Positions 49,792-61,800 of a stretch of 64,000 bases of DNA are shown in pieces. This DNA is from Chamaelirium japonicum (Eukaryota; Streptophyta; Magnoliopsida; Liliales; Melanthiaceae). Where the stretch lies: assembly GCA_947650365.1 (NCBI GenBank), contig OX393557.1:5891284-5955283 (forward strand), in the 5' to 3' direction. A program made the position numbers and the translations under genes. The stretch's first letter is position 1; every line of letters begins with the position of its first letter. The notes under the pieces are model-generated. The model was given only the letters and a program-made list of their open reading frames with translations, did no database searches and was not told the DNA's origin.

Positions 49792-52063
49792 TGTAACATC
49801 CCAAAAATAATAATAATTACTATAATATAATAAAGAATTTTCTTTACAAATTTCAAAAAAAAAAATGGACTACGTCATTGCATCCGGCTTGTCGAAACGA
49901 TAAAAAACCTTATATAAACTTTTATGTTTTGAGTATGTTTAGAATATTTAAAAATTTAAAGAAAAAAATGACCAATGTAAAGTTTTGAACTAGGGACATA
50001 TCAGCAATATCTTAATTCCTTCCCCTTTAACCAGAAAACCTTAGAACTTTTCTATCTAAACTTAAGAAAAATAAATATTTATAGTGAGGGGGGGAAGACC
50101 AAAAGGCAGCGAAACCGAAGACTGTTGGTTTCTGATCGGACGAAAACAGTCGCTCAGCTGAATAAATAAATAAAATAATGGGCTGTTTTGCAGTTAAGAC
50201 ATTAGACCTTTGGTATTCCAGAAAAAGGCCTAGAAAAACCCCCTTAGATCCTATGGTTCTGCACTCAAGCCCTCGCCTCGAAATCTGCGCCCAAACTCTT
50301 TACCACCCAATAACCTCCACCACCAACCTTCGTCGATCGCTGCCTACCACCGCCGTCTACCGCCGGCCGCCGACACCGGTCGCTGGCCGCCGGCCACCGA
50401 CTCCGGCGGCCGGCCACCACCTCCGGCCACCGCCACCATCTCCGGCCGTCGCCATCTCCTGCTGCTGGCCACCACCTCCGGCCACCGGCCACCACCTACG
50501 GCCGCCGCCGACCACCGCCACCTCCGATCGCCGGCCACCACCTCCGACCTTCGCCACCACCTCCGGCCACCGACCACAGCCTCCTACCACCCCAGGTTAG
50601 TCGGGTCGGGTATGATTTAAACCCATTTAATTTGGGTTCGAGTTTTAACCCGATATATATTGGTGCAACTTCAAAAACATGAGTAAAAGAAAAGGCTAGT
50701 CTTCTTATTAGAACCCACAACCTCCTCACAACTCAACCTAAGACCTTTTAGGCTAACCAAGAGATTTCTTTACACTTTATACTAAAAATCAACTATCAAT
50801 AAATAAATAGATTATAAGGATAAAACTGAATTAATCATATTTTATCCGTACAAACTCGAAATTAAGCCCCGTCAGTGGCTTTGGACTCGTAATGAAAAAA
50901 TACACCTACTGGGATCATAATATACCAGAACTGACAATTAAAAAATAAATTTACTATTTTACCCCTAAGGTAAAATGGTCATAACTTCTTCATTGGAACT
51001 CGGAACTTGATTCCGTTTGCGATCAATGTTTTAGAATGAAGAACCCTACAACATGGATATAAATTTAAATTATTTTAAATAATAATCTAAATACCCCTAT
51101 AAGATAAAATGCATTAAATACATTAGTTTAATTAAAAACCTAAGGAATCCACATCGGGATTTGAGTATGTCTGATCCTTGTAAACCTAATAAAAGATAAA
51201 AATATATATTTCAGGTAGGGGACTAAACCTTGTTGATTCTTGATAAGTGTATGTCATTGAATTAATTGTAGTATGTTATGGATTAGCTAATTTTTAAGAT
51301 GTGTTGATTATTTCAATTGGGTGTGGGGCTATCCCTGGCTTGCGGGCCTAAAAGATAAATCCTGGGTGTGGGTCTGTCCCTGCTTGTGGGCCTAAAAGAT
51401 AATCCTGGGTGTGGGGCTAGCCCTAGTTGAGGCCAAAAAGTAGCCTAGGTGTGGGTCTAGCCTTGGTTGAGGCCAAAAAGTAACCTGGGTGTGGGGCTAG
51501 CCCTGGCTGAGGCTAAAAAGAAACCTAGGTGTGGGACTATCATTGTTTCAGACAAAAAGTGCCCGGGTATGATTGTGATTCCTACCTTGGTTTGAGCCTA
51601 AAAGGGAATCGATTGATCAATGACTTTTAAATTACTATTTATATTCATATAAATTGTTTTCTTCAGTACATTTATCTTACCATGAATGACCTAGGTTTAA
51701 TAGGTGAGTCAGTGGATTAGACTCACCCCCCTACAGGTGTTATGAACCCTACAGAGACTGATCCTACAGGACATGGAGAAGAGAAGAGCGAATAGAGAAT
51801 GAACCCGAGGGAGTCGGGGATCCGCTCTACACTCCATACTATGAGGATACGGGAGCGGAGATTTGAAGAGTTGATGTCGCATTTAAGTTTTAGGCTTTTA
51901 TATTTCAAGCCATGTATTAAACCCTTATAGTATAATGCATGGTTATGAATAAAAGAGGTCCAATTAATTCCATATTTGATGGAATTTAATTTATATCGAG
52001 TTTTCTTCTAACACCCTAGTGTTATACGGGTTGATTTAATCCGTAAAATACCGGGGTGTTACA
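49792..52063 (+). repeat. Chromovirus 5' LTR, 2272 bp
   Basis: Starts TGTAACATCCC and ends CCGGGGTGTTACA. Inside lie a CCACCTCCGGCCACC-type low-complexity stretch (50331-50600) and seven degenerate copies of a unit of about 40 bp containing GTGTGGGGCTAGCCCTGG (51320-51611). The proline-rich open frame over the first stretch is a composition effect. Confidence 0.9.
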
Positions 52064-52066
52064 ACT

Positions 52067-52079
52067 TGGTATCAGAGCC
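52067..52079 (+). other. Primer-binding site, initiator-Met tRNA type
   Basis: TGGTATCAGAGCC three bases after the LTR end, complementary to the 3' end of plant tRNA-iMet. This fixes LTR end and orientation. Confidence 0.92.
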
Positions 52080-52469
52080 TAGATAATTAGTCATAGGAGT
52101 TAAAAGAGTGACTAGAAGTACATCGATAGGATAGCTATACAATTTAGTTACATATATATTTTAAATAAACTTATGAATTAAAATTTTTTCTAGCAGCGTC
52201 GTGAAGTTGAAAACCAATGATGGTAGATCATCGGGAGTAAAGGTGAAATCAAAGAAGAAAATAATAAAGTCAAAGAAGAAGAAGAAACTAGCTAACCCTA
52301 ATAAAGATGGGATTGTTTTCTCTAAACATTATCGATGTATTTGTGGAAAAGTGAGCGATGAGAATCATTGCGAACATTCCATGTTTTTCAAAATAGTAGT
52401 TGGCTATATGTAAAATAAAAGTATTTTCTTTCGTGGTATTCAAAGAATTTTATTTAGATTTTCAGAGTC

Positions 52470-53254
52470 ATGGATTCAATGGAGAACTCTACTCCAAATG
52501 AAGACCTAACCAAAGTGTTAGGGGCCCTACATCAACTTATAGAAAAGATAAATTCCTCCAAAGAAAGCTCAAGAATTGGGGTTACCTTAAAGGAATTTAA
52601 AGAACTAAAACCCCCTGCGTTTATGGGAGAACCAGATCCTCTGATTGCAGATAGATGGCTAAAGCAAATAGGAAAAATATTAGAGACTTTGAAGGCAATG
52701 GATGAACAGAAAGTCACTTTAGCTACTTACATGTTAGAAGGAGAAGCAGATTATTGGTGGGATTCTGTCAAGAGGACCCAAACAAATTTCACTTGGGAGG
52801 AGTTTATCAAAGTTTTTTTGGAAAAATATTTCTCAGACGCTGCCAGAGATAAAATGATTGCAGAATTCTTAGAACTTTTTCAAGGAAAGCTTAGTGTTTC
52901 CAGTCTGAAGCCAAGTTTACTAAACTGTCATATTTTTTCCAGTATCTAATAGCCACTGAAGAACTGAAGTCCAAAAGGTTTGAACAGGGTTTGAATCCTT
53001 ATATTAGAACCAGAGTGGCGGTACTCTGTATTCGAAAATATGGAGAACTAGTACAAACTGCTTTAGTGGCAGAACGGGAATGGGAGGAAACTCGAAAAAT
53101 ATTTGAAAAGAATAGACTGAAAAGGAGTACACCATCAATAGAGTCAAGTAAAAGACCAAAGATACAAGAGTTTCCAGCAAGGATGGGTAGTCCTCCAATA
53201 TCTACAGGACCTCGGACTTGCTTCACATGCGGATCACGGGATCATTTTCAATGA
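52470..53254 (+). pseudogene. Chromovirus gag remnant
   Basis: Recognised by FKELKPPAFMGEPDP, YMLEGEADYWWDSV and FTWEEFIKVFLEKYF, the hallmarks of plant retrotransposon gag, then by the capsid-end part (FEQGLNPYIRTRV) and the first half of a zinc knuckle (CFTCGSRDHF). Not intact as one frame. Confidence 0.88.
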
Positions 53255-53467
53255 TACTTTCCTCGCATGAATAGTAACATTCCAACCAGTCCTCCTTTTC
53301 GAAATGCTCCACAAGTACCTGTGGCTCGCACTGATCAAAATCAAAAGGTGCCTGGAAAAGTCTTTGCAATATCTACTGAGGAATAATCAAACGACGTCAT
53401 TAAAGGTATAAACGATCCACTTTTAGAATATTCCTATTAAAAATAAGTGAGTTATAACTAGAAAAAT

Positions 53468-53751
53468 TTGAATTTTCATAAGCACCATTATGGAAGTCTA
53501 GCTAGAGTAATTTTAGGTCTGGGTTCGAACCATTCGTTCATATCAATTCACTTGGCTAGAGACTTACAATTGAAGACAGGACCGTTAGGGTATGTACTTG
53601 CCATCACCACTGCACTTAGTGACACGACCAAAACAAACAGAGTCGATAGAGATTGTATATAAAGAATTGAAGATGTAAAGTTAGTGGCCAATTTAATTTT
53701 ACTAAAATTTGAGAAATTCGATATTCTATTAGGAATGGACTGGTTATCCAA
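53468..53751 (+). pseudogene. Retroviral-type protease remnant of the chromovirus
   Basis: Shows NHSFISIHLARDL followed downstream by FDILLGMDWLSKY, the two ends of the aspartic protease domain in this lineage. Broken; no reverse transcriptase follows before the polypurine tract. Confidence 0.75.
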
Positions 53752-53980
53752 ATATAGGATGGTGATAAATTATTATCGGAAGAATGTTACCTTATAAACA
53801 CCTGAAGGAAAGGAAATAATGTTCTGGGGAAGAAAGTTCGGAAAGACAAAAGCAAAAGTCTGTCACCTGACTCAACTATTAGAAGAAATTGTGAAGACGT
53901 TACTTAGGAATTAGAGTCAGAAATACACTTGTTCAACAACTAAGGTACGCACTTTAAATTTCGAGGACGAAATTTTTATT

Positions 53981-53992
53981 AGGGGTAGAGGA
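53981..53992 (+). other. Polypurine tract
   Basis: AGGGGTAGAGGA immediately before the second LTR, preceded by TTCGAGGACGAAATTT, the usual setting in Tekay/Del-type elements. Confidence 0.85.
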
Positions 53993-56364
53993 TGTAACAT
54001 CCCAAAAATATTAAAGATTAATATAATATAATAAAGAATTTTCTTTACAAATTTTAAAACAAAAATCAGATTATGCCATTACACCCGGCTCGTCGAAACG
54101 ATCAAAAACCCTATATAAACTTTTATGTTTTGAGCATGTTTAGAACATTTAAAAATTTAAAAAAAAAAATGACCAATGTAAGGTTTTGAACTAGGGACCT
54201 ATCAACAATATCTTAATTCCTTCCCTTTTAACCAGAAAATCTTAGAACTTTTCTATCTAAACTTAAGAAAAATAAATATTTATAGTGAGGGGGAGAAGAC
54301 CAAAAGGCAGCGAAACCAAAGACCGTTAGTTTCTGATCGGAAGAAAACAATCGCTCACCTGAATAAATAAATAAAATAATGGGCCGTTTTGCAGTTAAGA
54401 CCTTAGACCTTTGGTATTCCAAAAATAGGCCAATAAAAACCCCTTTAGATCCTATGGTTCTGCACTCAAGCCCTCGCCTCAAAATCCGCGCCCAAACTCT
54501 CTGCCACCTAACAACCTCCACCACCAACCTCCGCCGGCCGCCGCCTACCACCGTCGTCTGCCGCCGGTCACCGCCGACCGCCGACCGCCGACCGCCGACT
54601 CCGGCCGCCGGCCACCACCTCCATCTGCGGTCATCGCCATCTCCGACCACCGACCACCACCTCCGGCCACCGGCCACCACCTCCAGTCGCCGCCGTCCAC
54701 CGCCACCTCCGGCCGCCGACCACCACTTCCTACCGTCGCCACCACCTCCGACCGCCGCTTCCGCTCTATCCATCACCGTCGGCCACTGCCACCTCCGACC
54801 ATCACCGCCGGCCACCGACTACCGCTTCCCACCACCCCGGGTTAGTCGGGTCGGGTATGATTTAAACCCATTTAATTTGGGTTCGGGTTTTAACCCGATA
54901 TATATTGGTGCAACTTCAAAAACATGAGTAAAAGAAAAGGCTAGTCTTCTTATTAGAACCCACAACCTTCTCACAACTCAACCTAAGACCTTTTAGGCTA
55001 ACCAAGAGATTCCTTTATACTTTATACTAAAAATCAACTATCAATAAATAAATAGATTATAAGGATAAAATTGAATTGATCATATTTTATCCGTACGAAC
55101 TCCAAATTAAGCCCCGTCAGTGGCCTTGGACTTGTAATGACAAAATACACCTACTTATATCATAATATACCAGAACCAATAATTAAAAAGTGAATTTATC
55201 ATTTTATCCCTAAGGTAAAATGGTCATAACTTCTTTATTGGAACTCGGAACTTGATTACGTTTGTGGTCACTGTTTCAGAATAAAAAACCCTACAATATA
55301 GATATAAATTTAAATTATTTTAAATAATAACCTAAATACCCCTATAAGATAAAATATATTAAATATATTAGTTTAATTAAAAACCTAAAGAATCCATATC
55401 GGGATTTGAGTCTGTCTGATCCTTGTAAAACTAACAAAAGATAAAAATATATATTTCAGGTCGTGAGCTTGCGAAGGCATCTTCATCAAGTAAAAGATTC
55501 TACGACTCTTCAGGTAGGGGACTAAACCTAGTTGATCATTGATAAGTGTATGCCATTGAAATAATGATAGTATGTTATGGATTAGCTAATTTTTAAGATG
55601 TGTTGATTATTTTAATTGGGTATGGGGTTGTCCCTGGCTTGCGAGCCTAAAAGATAAATCCTGGGTATGGGGCTGTCCCTGGTTTGTGGGCCTAAAAGAT
55701 AATCCTGGATGTGGGGCTAGCCCTGGCGGAGGCCAAAAAGTATCATGGGTGTGGGTCTAGCCCTGGCTGAGGTCAAAAAGTAACCTGGGTATGGGGCTAG
55801 CCCTGGCTGAGGCCAAAAAGAAACCTAGGTGTGGGACTAGCCTTGTTTCAGATAAAAAGTGCCCAGTTATAATTATGATTCCTACCCTGGTTTGAGCCTA
55901 AAAGGGAATCAGATGATCAATGACTTTTAAATTACTATTTATATTCATATGAACTGTTTTCTTCAGTATATTTATCTTACCATGAATGAACTAGGTTTAA
56001 TAGGTGAGTCAATGGATTAGACTCACCCCCATATCGGTGTTATGAACCCTACAGAGACTGATCCTACAGGACATAGAGAAGAGGAAGAGCGAATAGAGAA
56101 TGAACCCGAGGGAGTTGAGGATCCGCTCTACACTCCATACTATGAGGATACGGGAGCGGAGATTTGAAGAGTTGATGTCGCATTTAAGTTTTAGGCGTTT
56201 ATATTTCAAGCCATGTATCAAACCCTTATAGTATAATGTATGGTTATGAATAAAAGAGGTTCAATTAATTCTATATTTGATGGGATTTAATTTATATCGA
56301 GTTTTCTTCTAACACCCCAATGTTATACGGGTTGATTTAATCCGTAAAATACCGGGGTGTTACA
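53993..56364 (+). repeat. Chromovirus second LTR, 2372 bp
   Basis: Starts TGTAACATCCC and ends CCGGGGTGTTACA, aligned throughout with the first LTR but about 100 bp longer. It shares the GC-rich low-complexity stretch (54529-54840) and the 40-bp subrepeats (55620-55910). Confidence 0.9.
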
Positions 56365-56783
56365 ACTTGGTATCAGTGTTGATTATTTCAATTGGGTGTG
56401 GGGCTGTCCCTGGCTTGCGGGCCTAAAAGATAAATCATGGGTGTGGGGCTATCCCTGGTTTATGGGCCTAAAAGATAATCCTGGGTGTGGGGCTAGCCCT
56501 GGCTGAGGCCAAAAAGTATCCTGGGTGTAGGTCTAGCCCTGGCTGAGGCCAAAAAGTAACCTGGGTATGGGGCTAGCCCTAGATGAGACCAAAAAGAAAC
56601 CTAGGTGTGGGACTAGCCTTGTTTCAGATAAAAAGTGTCTGGGTATGATTGTGATTCCTACCCTGGTTTGAGCCTAAAAGGAAATCGAATGATCAATGAC
56701 TTTTAAATTACTATTTATATTCATATGAACTATTTTCTTCAGTACATTTAGCCTACCATGAATGAACTAGGTTTAATAGGTGA
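56365..56783 (+). repeat. Primer-site fragment followed by a third, partial LTR
   Basis: Directly after the second LTR comes ACTTGGTATCAG, the sequence that follows the first LTR, and then without a break TGTTGATTATTTCAATTGGG, which belongs in mid-LTR (compare 51302). The partial LTR carries its own set of 40-bp subrepeats (56395-56691) and stops near 56783. This is an LTR-primer-site-LTR tandem. Confidence 0.85.
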
Positions 56784-57249
56784 ATTGCTTTGTCTCATAG
56801 AACTGAGTCCATTGCTACTCGTTTTGTCGAGTTCAGACTCTAGACGATGAATGACAGTCAAATCAATACTAGGTCAAACCGGACCCAGGGTAGGGGTATT
56901 TGGTAACTATGTTTGGTGGGGGCTAAACCGACACCAATGGGTAAGTCTCGGAGAACCAAGTCTGTTGCCGTCAATTTCATCGAATTCTGACTTCGGATGG
57001 TGGCCGAGACAATTCCGGCCACTATGCACTATGTAGCCATAGGGTTTGCCACTTAAGTAGGGCCCACCAACTTAAATGAGCCGACCCACAGAAGTGGCGT
57101 GCACTCACTTAAGTGGGACCAACAGAGGCCTCCCTTCAAGATGGGGGCCACACATTAAAGTGGGGGCCACTATTTAGAATTTTAAATTATTAAATTATTA
57201 ATATTTATAAGATTACTTGAATTGTATGCCCACTAAGGGCATTCAAATT
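56784..57249. other. Unassigned stretch between chromovirus and LTR fragment
   Basis: About 470 bp with no clear match elsewhere in the window and no coding region. It contains repeated GTGGGGGCCAC words near 57145-57175 and an AT-rich tail. It probably belongs to the interrupted LTR family but this could not be shown. Confidence 0.4.
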
Positions 57250-58831
57250 TACAAAACCTGTCACTCCCCATTGTTACAGAGAATAAGCTTGGGAGGAGGT
57301 TTTTGCGATCCTCCCGGGTCTCGCACTAGGGTCGACTGGCCTCGCTATTGGCGGTAATCCGAAAGGGGGTGCAAAAGAGACCCACATAGTGGTGTCGGTT
57401 CGGTTTACGGTGGCCCGGATCCTAGCCGGCGAGGTCCAATACCACCATAAGGTTGGCTCGGGTTGGATTCCGATCGCTTCGTCACCGGTCAGGGAGGATC
57501 TATATACGAATGCGGGCCGTAGAGTGATACTACGGATAAAAAGGATCATGGGGTACAGAGTACCCGGCCAGGGTGGCCGATCATGGTGTACGGAAGAAAA
57601 CATAAAAAGAAGGTTGTCAGAGCTCGGGGAGGTGGAGGCCACATTATAGTTAGCCGTTAGCCTTTCGGCCGATGGCAGTCTCAACAGAAAGAGGGGCAAA
57701 GGGGGAGGGGGTTGTCAGTTGGTTCGACAGGTGGTTGTTCATCCATAGGCCTGGCCGGACATGGTCGGGCTCCGTCGGCTGCACAGTCGCCGGCCACATG
57801 GCGGGCGGCTATGGCCGCGGCATGGGAAGAAGGGGCAATAGAGGCGGCTATGATCATTCTCAACGAAACCAAAAGGAAAGGAGGGGGGTCGGGCTGGTCT
57901 CAACAGGACCAAAAGGAAAACGAGGGCGACCTGATGTCGGGGGGCTGTCTGCTTTGGCTGCTCCGGTTGGCGGTTCTCCTCCGGCTACGCGTACAACACA
58001 CCACAGAGGGAGGAGATCGAGACCGAGAGATCAGGGAGATAGGGAAGGAGAAAGAGAGAAGAGGGATCAGAGAGAGGAAAGGGTCGGGTCTAGGTTTAGG
58101 GCTTGGTGCTTTAAAAAAGAAAGGGGTAGCGACCGGTACAGAGGGGACGAAATCACAAGAAATAAGAGGGGGAGGTGAGGGGAGAGCAGCGGCACAGGGG
58201 ATGGGGGTGGTGAGGGGTGAGCAGGGGCGACGGGATGACTGGGCGGCGGTCTCGGGTAGGTGGGGAGAGATCCGAGAGAGATCGGGTGAGAGGGAGAAAG
58301 ATCCGAGAGGGAGATGGGAGATCCGAGAGTGGGAGAGGGATCGGGTGAGGAGGAGAAGAGGGATCCGAGATAGATGAGAGAGATCTAGGAGAGAGAAGAG
58401 AGAGATCGGGTGAGAGAGAGAGAGAAAAGAAGGGTAGCTGGATTTGGGTTTTTTTTTTGTTTTAGGGTTTTTTTTTTCTAACTCTTAAATTGGTCAAGCG
58501 AACTCACACCGGACCCGCGTTGCGCCGTGATCCGCCAACATGTGAATCTCGTCGGATCCGATAGACTCACCACGATAACCATTCTATTAATTAATTTAAT
58601 TATATTACCATGCATACCATGTATTGATATACGTACATACCTGTCCGTGTAACTACTCTTCCAATGTCGCCTCACGACCTGGACCCGGGGCCCACTGCTC
58701 GGTCCATCTCATGTTCAAACACACATACCATCGACAATCATAAAGATGAAATCAAATCAATCAATTTAGCAACCATATAATAATAAAAATAAAATTGGGC
58801 TGTTCCGAAATTAAACATACCGGGTATTACA
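57250..58831 (+). mobile_element. 3' portion of an LTR of the 27130-31223 family
   Basis: Matches the right half of the 4.1-kb element in order: CGACCTGATG (57926; 30130), purine-rich GAGA stretch (58020-58435; 30330-30825), T-runs (58450-58478; 30885-30899), GGATCCGATAGACT-type block (58553; 30971), GACCTGGACCCGGGGCCCACT (58676; 31090), and the end ACCGGGTATTACA at 58831 (CCGGTCATTACA at 31223). Together with 49759-49791 it is one interrupted copy. Open frames in the purine-rich part are compositional. The right flank is satellite; no target duplication pairs with the left flank, so the region was rearranged. Confidence 0.75.
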
Positions 58832-61800
58832 GTGTGCCCAAAATATAAAGAATCCCATAGCTAGGAGGGATTTTACTATTGTGGGATCCTTAGTCCTATA
58901 AGAGTTATAAAAGAAGTCCAAGTGGGTGGGTGTACTCTAATTAACAAGGTCGACTATATTATAGGGGGTACATCTATGTGTCAAAACTGTAACTTTAATA
59001 CTCGTATCTCTTTGGTCAAAATATAAAAAGTCTCATAGCTAGGAGTTGTCCCATTATTGTAAAACTTTTATTCATGTAGTAGATTACGAGAAGAGTCCAA
59101 ATGGGTTCCACTCTAGTTGACAAGGTTGACTATATTAAAAAGGGGTACTTTAACACCCGTATTTGTGTCAAATAGGTGAATTTAACACCCATATTTTTAT
59201 GGCAAAATATAGAGAGTACTATAACTAGGAGGGGTGCCACTATTATGGTATCCTTATTCATGTACTAAATATAAGAGGAGTTCAAGTGGGGTCCACTTCA
59301 GTTGACAAGATCGACTTAATTATATAGGGGTATATCTATGTGTTAAAAGGGTGAATTTAACACCTGCATCTGTGTGGACAAAATATAAAGAGTCCAATAG
59401 CCAGGAAGGGTCCCACCATTGTAGAATCCTTATTATTGAAGTAGATTATGAGAGGAGTCCAAGTAGGCCCACTCCAGTTGATAAAATCGTTTATATTATA
59501 GGGGGTACATCTATGTATCAAAGGGGTGACTTTAACACCTATATCTGTATGGCTAAAATATAAAGACTCCAATAGCTTGGTTTGGTCCCATTATTATTGG
59601 ATCCTTATCCATATTGTAGATTACGAGAGGAGTCCAAATAGGTTAGTTAACAAGGTGGATCATTATCGATGTGTACATTGAATATTCAAAAAAAGAGTGG
59701 GATACATCTATGTATCAAAGGGATCACATTAACACCTGCATCTTTGTGGCCAAAATATAGTCTTATAACTAGGATGCGTCCCGCTATCGAATATTCAAAA
59801 AAAGAGTGGGATACATCTTTGTGGCAAAAATATAGAGTCTTATAGGGGGTACATCAATGTATCAAAGGGGTGACTTTATTACCCGCATCTGTGTGACCAA
59901 AATAAAAAGTGTCTTATAGATAGGTGGGGTCCCACTATAATGGGATCTTTATTCATATTGTAGATTACGAGAAGTCTCAAAGTAGGGCCCACTCCAGTTG
60001 ATAAGGTCGACCATATTATAGTGGGGTATATCTATTTATCGAAAGGGTGACTTTAACACCTGTATCTGTATCGAAAAAATATAAAGTATTCAATAGCTAG
60101 GAGGGGTCCCACAATTGTGATATCCTTTTTCATTTTGTCCATTACGAGAGGAGTCCAAGTGGGGCTCACTCTAGTTGACAAGATTGAATATATTATGGGA
60201 GTACATCTATATATCAAAGGGGTCACTTTAACACTCGCATCAGTATGGACAAAATATAAAGAGTCTCATAGCTATGGGTCCTACTATTGTTGGATCCTTA
60301 TTCATGTAGTAAATTATAAGAGTAGTCCAAGTGGGGTAACTTCAGTCGACAAGTCAACTATATTATAGGCAGGTACTTCTGTAGGTCCAATGGGTGAAGT
60401 TAACACTAGCATCTGTATGGCCAAAATTTAAAGAGTTCCGTATCTACGAGGGGTCCTACTATTGTTGGATCCTTATTCATGTAGTAGATTACGAGAGGAG
60501 TCCAATTGGGGTCCACTCCAGTTGACAAGGTCGAATACATTATAAGGGGTACATCTATGTATTAAATGGGTGAATTTAACACATAAATATATGTAGAGAA
60601 AATATAAAGACTCTCATTTCTAGGAGGGGTCCCACTATTGTGGGATCATTAATCATATAGTAAATTTCGAAAGGAGTCCAAGTGGGACCCTCTTTAGTTA
60701 TAAAGGTCGACTATATTATAGGGGGTATATCTCTGTATCAAAAGCGTGACATTAACACCCATATATGTATGGCCAAAATATAAAAAGTCCCTTAGCTAGA
60801 AGGGGTTCTATAATTGTAGGATCCTTATTCATGTAGTATTTCACGAGAGAAGTCCGAAAAGGCCCCACTCTAGTTGACAAGGTCGACAATATTATAGTGG
60901 GTATATCTATGTGTCAAAGAGGTAACTTTAACACATATATCTGTGTGGCTAAAATATAAAATCTCATAACTAGGAGAGGTCCCAATATTCTTGGATCCTT
61001 ATTCATGTAGCAGATTACGAGATGAGTCCAAAAGAGGCCCACTCATATTGACAAGGTCGACTTTACTATAGGGGGTACATCTATGTGTCAAAGGAGTGAC
61101 GATAATACCCATATCTGTATCGCCAAAATATAAAGAGTCTCATAGCTAGGAGGGGTCCCATTATTGCGGAATCCTTATTAATAATATAGATTATGATTGA
61201 AGTCCACGTGGGGGCCACTTTCTTTGATATGGGTGGCTATATTATAAAGGGTATATTTTTTTGTTAAAGGGGTGACTTTAACACCCGCATCTATATGGTC
61301 AAAATATAAAGATATCCATAGATAGAAGAGGTTCTACTATTATGGGATCTTTACTTATGTAATAGATTATAAGAGAAGTACAAATGAGGCCCACTCTAGT
61401 TGACAAGGTTGACTATAATTTAGAAGGATACAACTATTTATCAAACAGGATGACTTTAATACCCGCATCAATGTAGCCAAAATATAAAGAGTCTTATAGG
61501 TAGTAGGGGTCCCACTATTTTGGGATCCTTATTAATATATCATATTACAAGAGGAGTCCAAGGTAGGCCCACTCAAGTCGAAAAGGTCGACTATATTATA
61601 AAGTATATATCTATGTGTCTATATAGTGACTTTAACTCCCGCATCTGTATGGCTAAAATATAAAGAGTCTCATAACTAATATGGATCCTACTAGTGCGAG
61701 ATCCTTAATTATATAGTAGATTATTAGAGGAGTCTAAGTAGGGCCTAATCCGATTGACTAGGTTGATTAAATTATAGATGGGTGCATCTATATATCAAAA

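Larger units (their letters stand above)
49792..56783 (+). mobile_element. Ty3/gypsy chromovirus-type element, broken, with an extra partial LTR
   Basis: Order: LTR 49792-52063, primer-binding site 52067-52079, gag, protease-like part, polypurine tract 53981-53992, LTR 53993-56364, a 12-base piece of primer-binding site, and a third, partial LTR (56377-56783). The TGTAACATCCC start, GGGGTGTTACA end, iMet primer site, and the TTCGAGGACGAAATTT block before the polypurine tract are typical of plant chromoviruses of the Tekay/Del kind. Reverse transcriptase, RNase H and integrase were not recognised. The coding parts carry several breaks. The two complete LTRs differ visibly, so the insertion is not very recent. 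Confidence 0.87.

Noticed and set aside
52064-52080. Possible tRNA gene piece.
   Set aside because: It is the retroelement primer-binding site; no cloverleaf surrounds it.
50178-54927. Proline-rich open frames at 50178-50600 and 54379-54927.
   Set aside because: They lie within the two LTRs over a CCACCTCCGG-type low-complexity stretch; long frames appear on several strands and phases at once, as composition predicts.
57672-58377. Open frames of 168 and 221 codons rich in G, R and E.
   Set aside because: Purine-rich part of an LTR; frames overlap in different phases, no domain, and the related 29900-30450 stretch has different frames.
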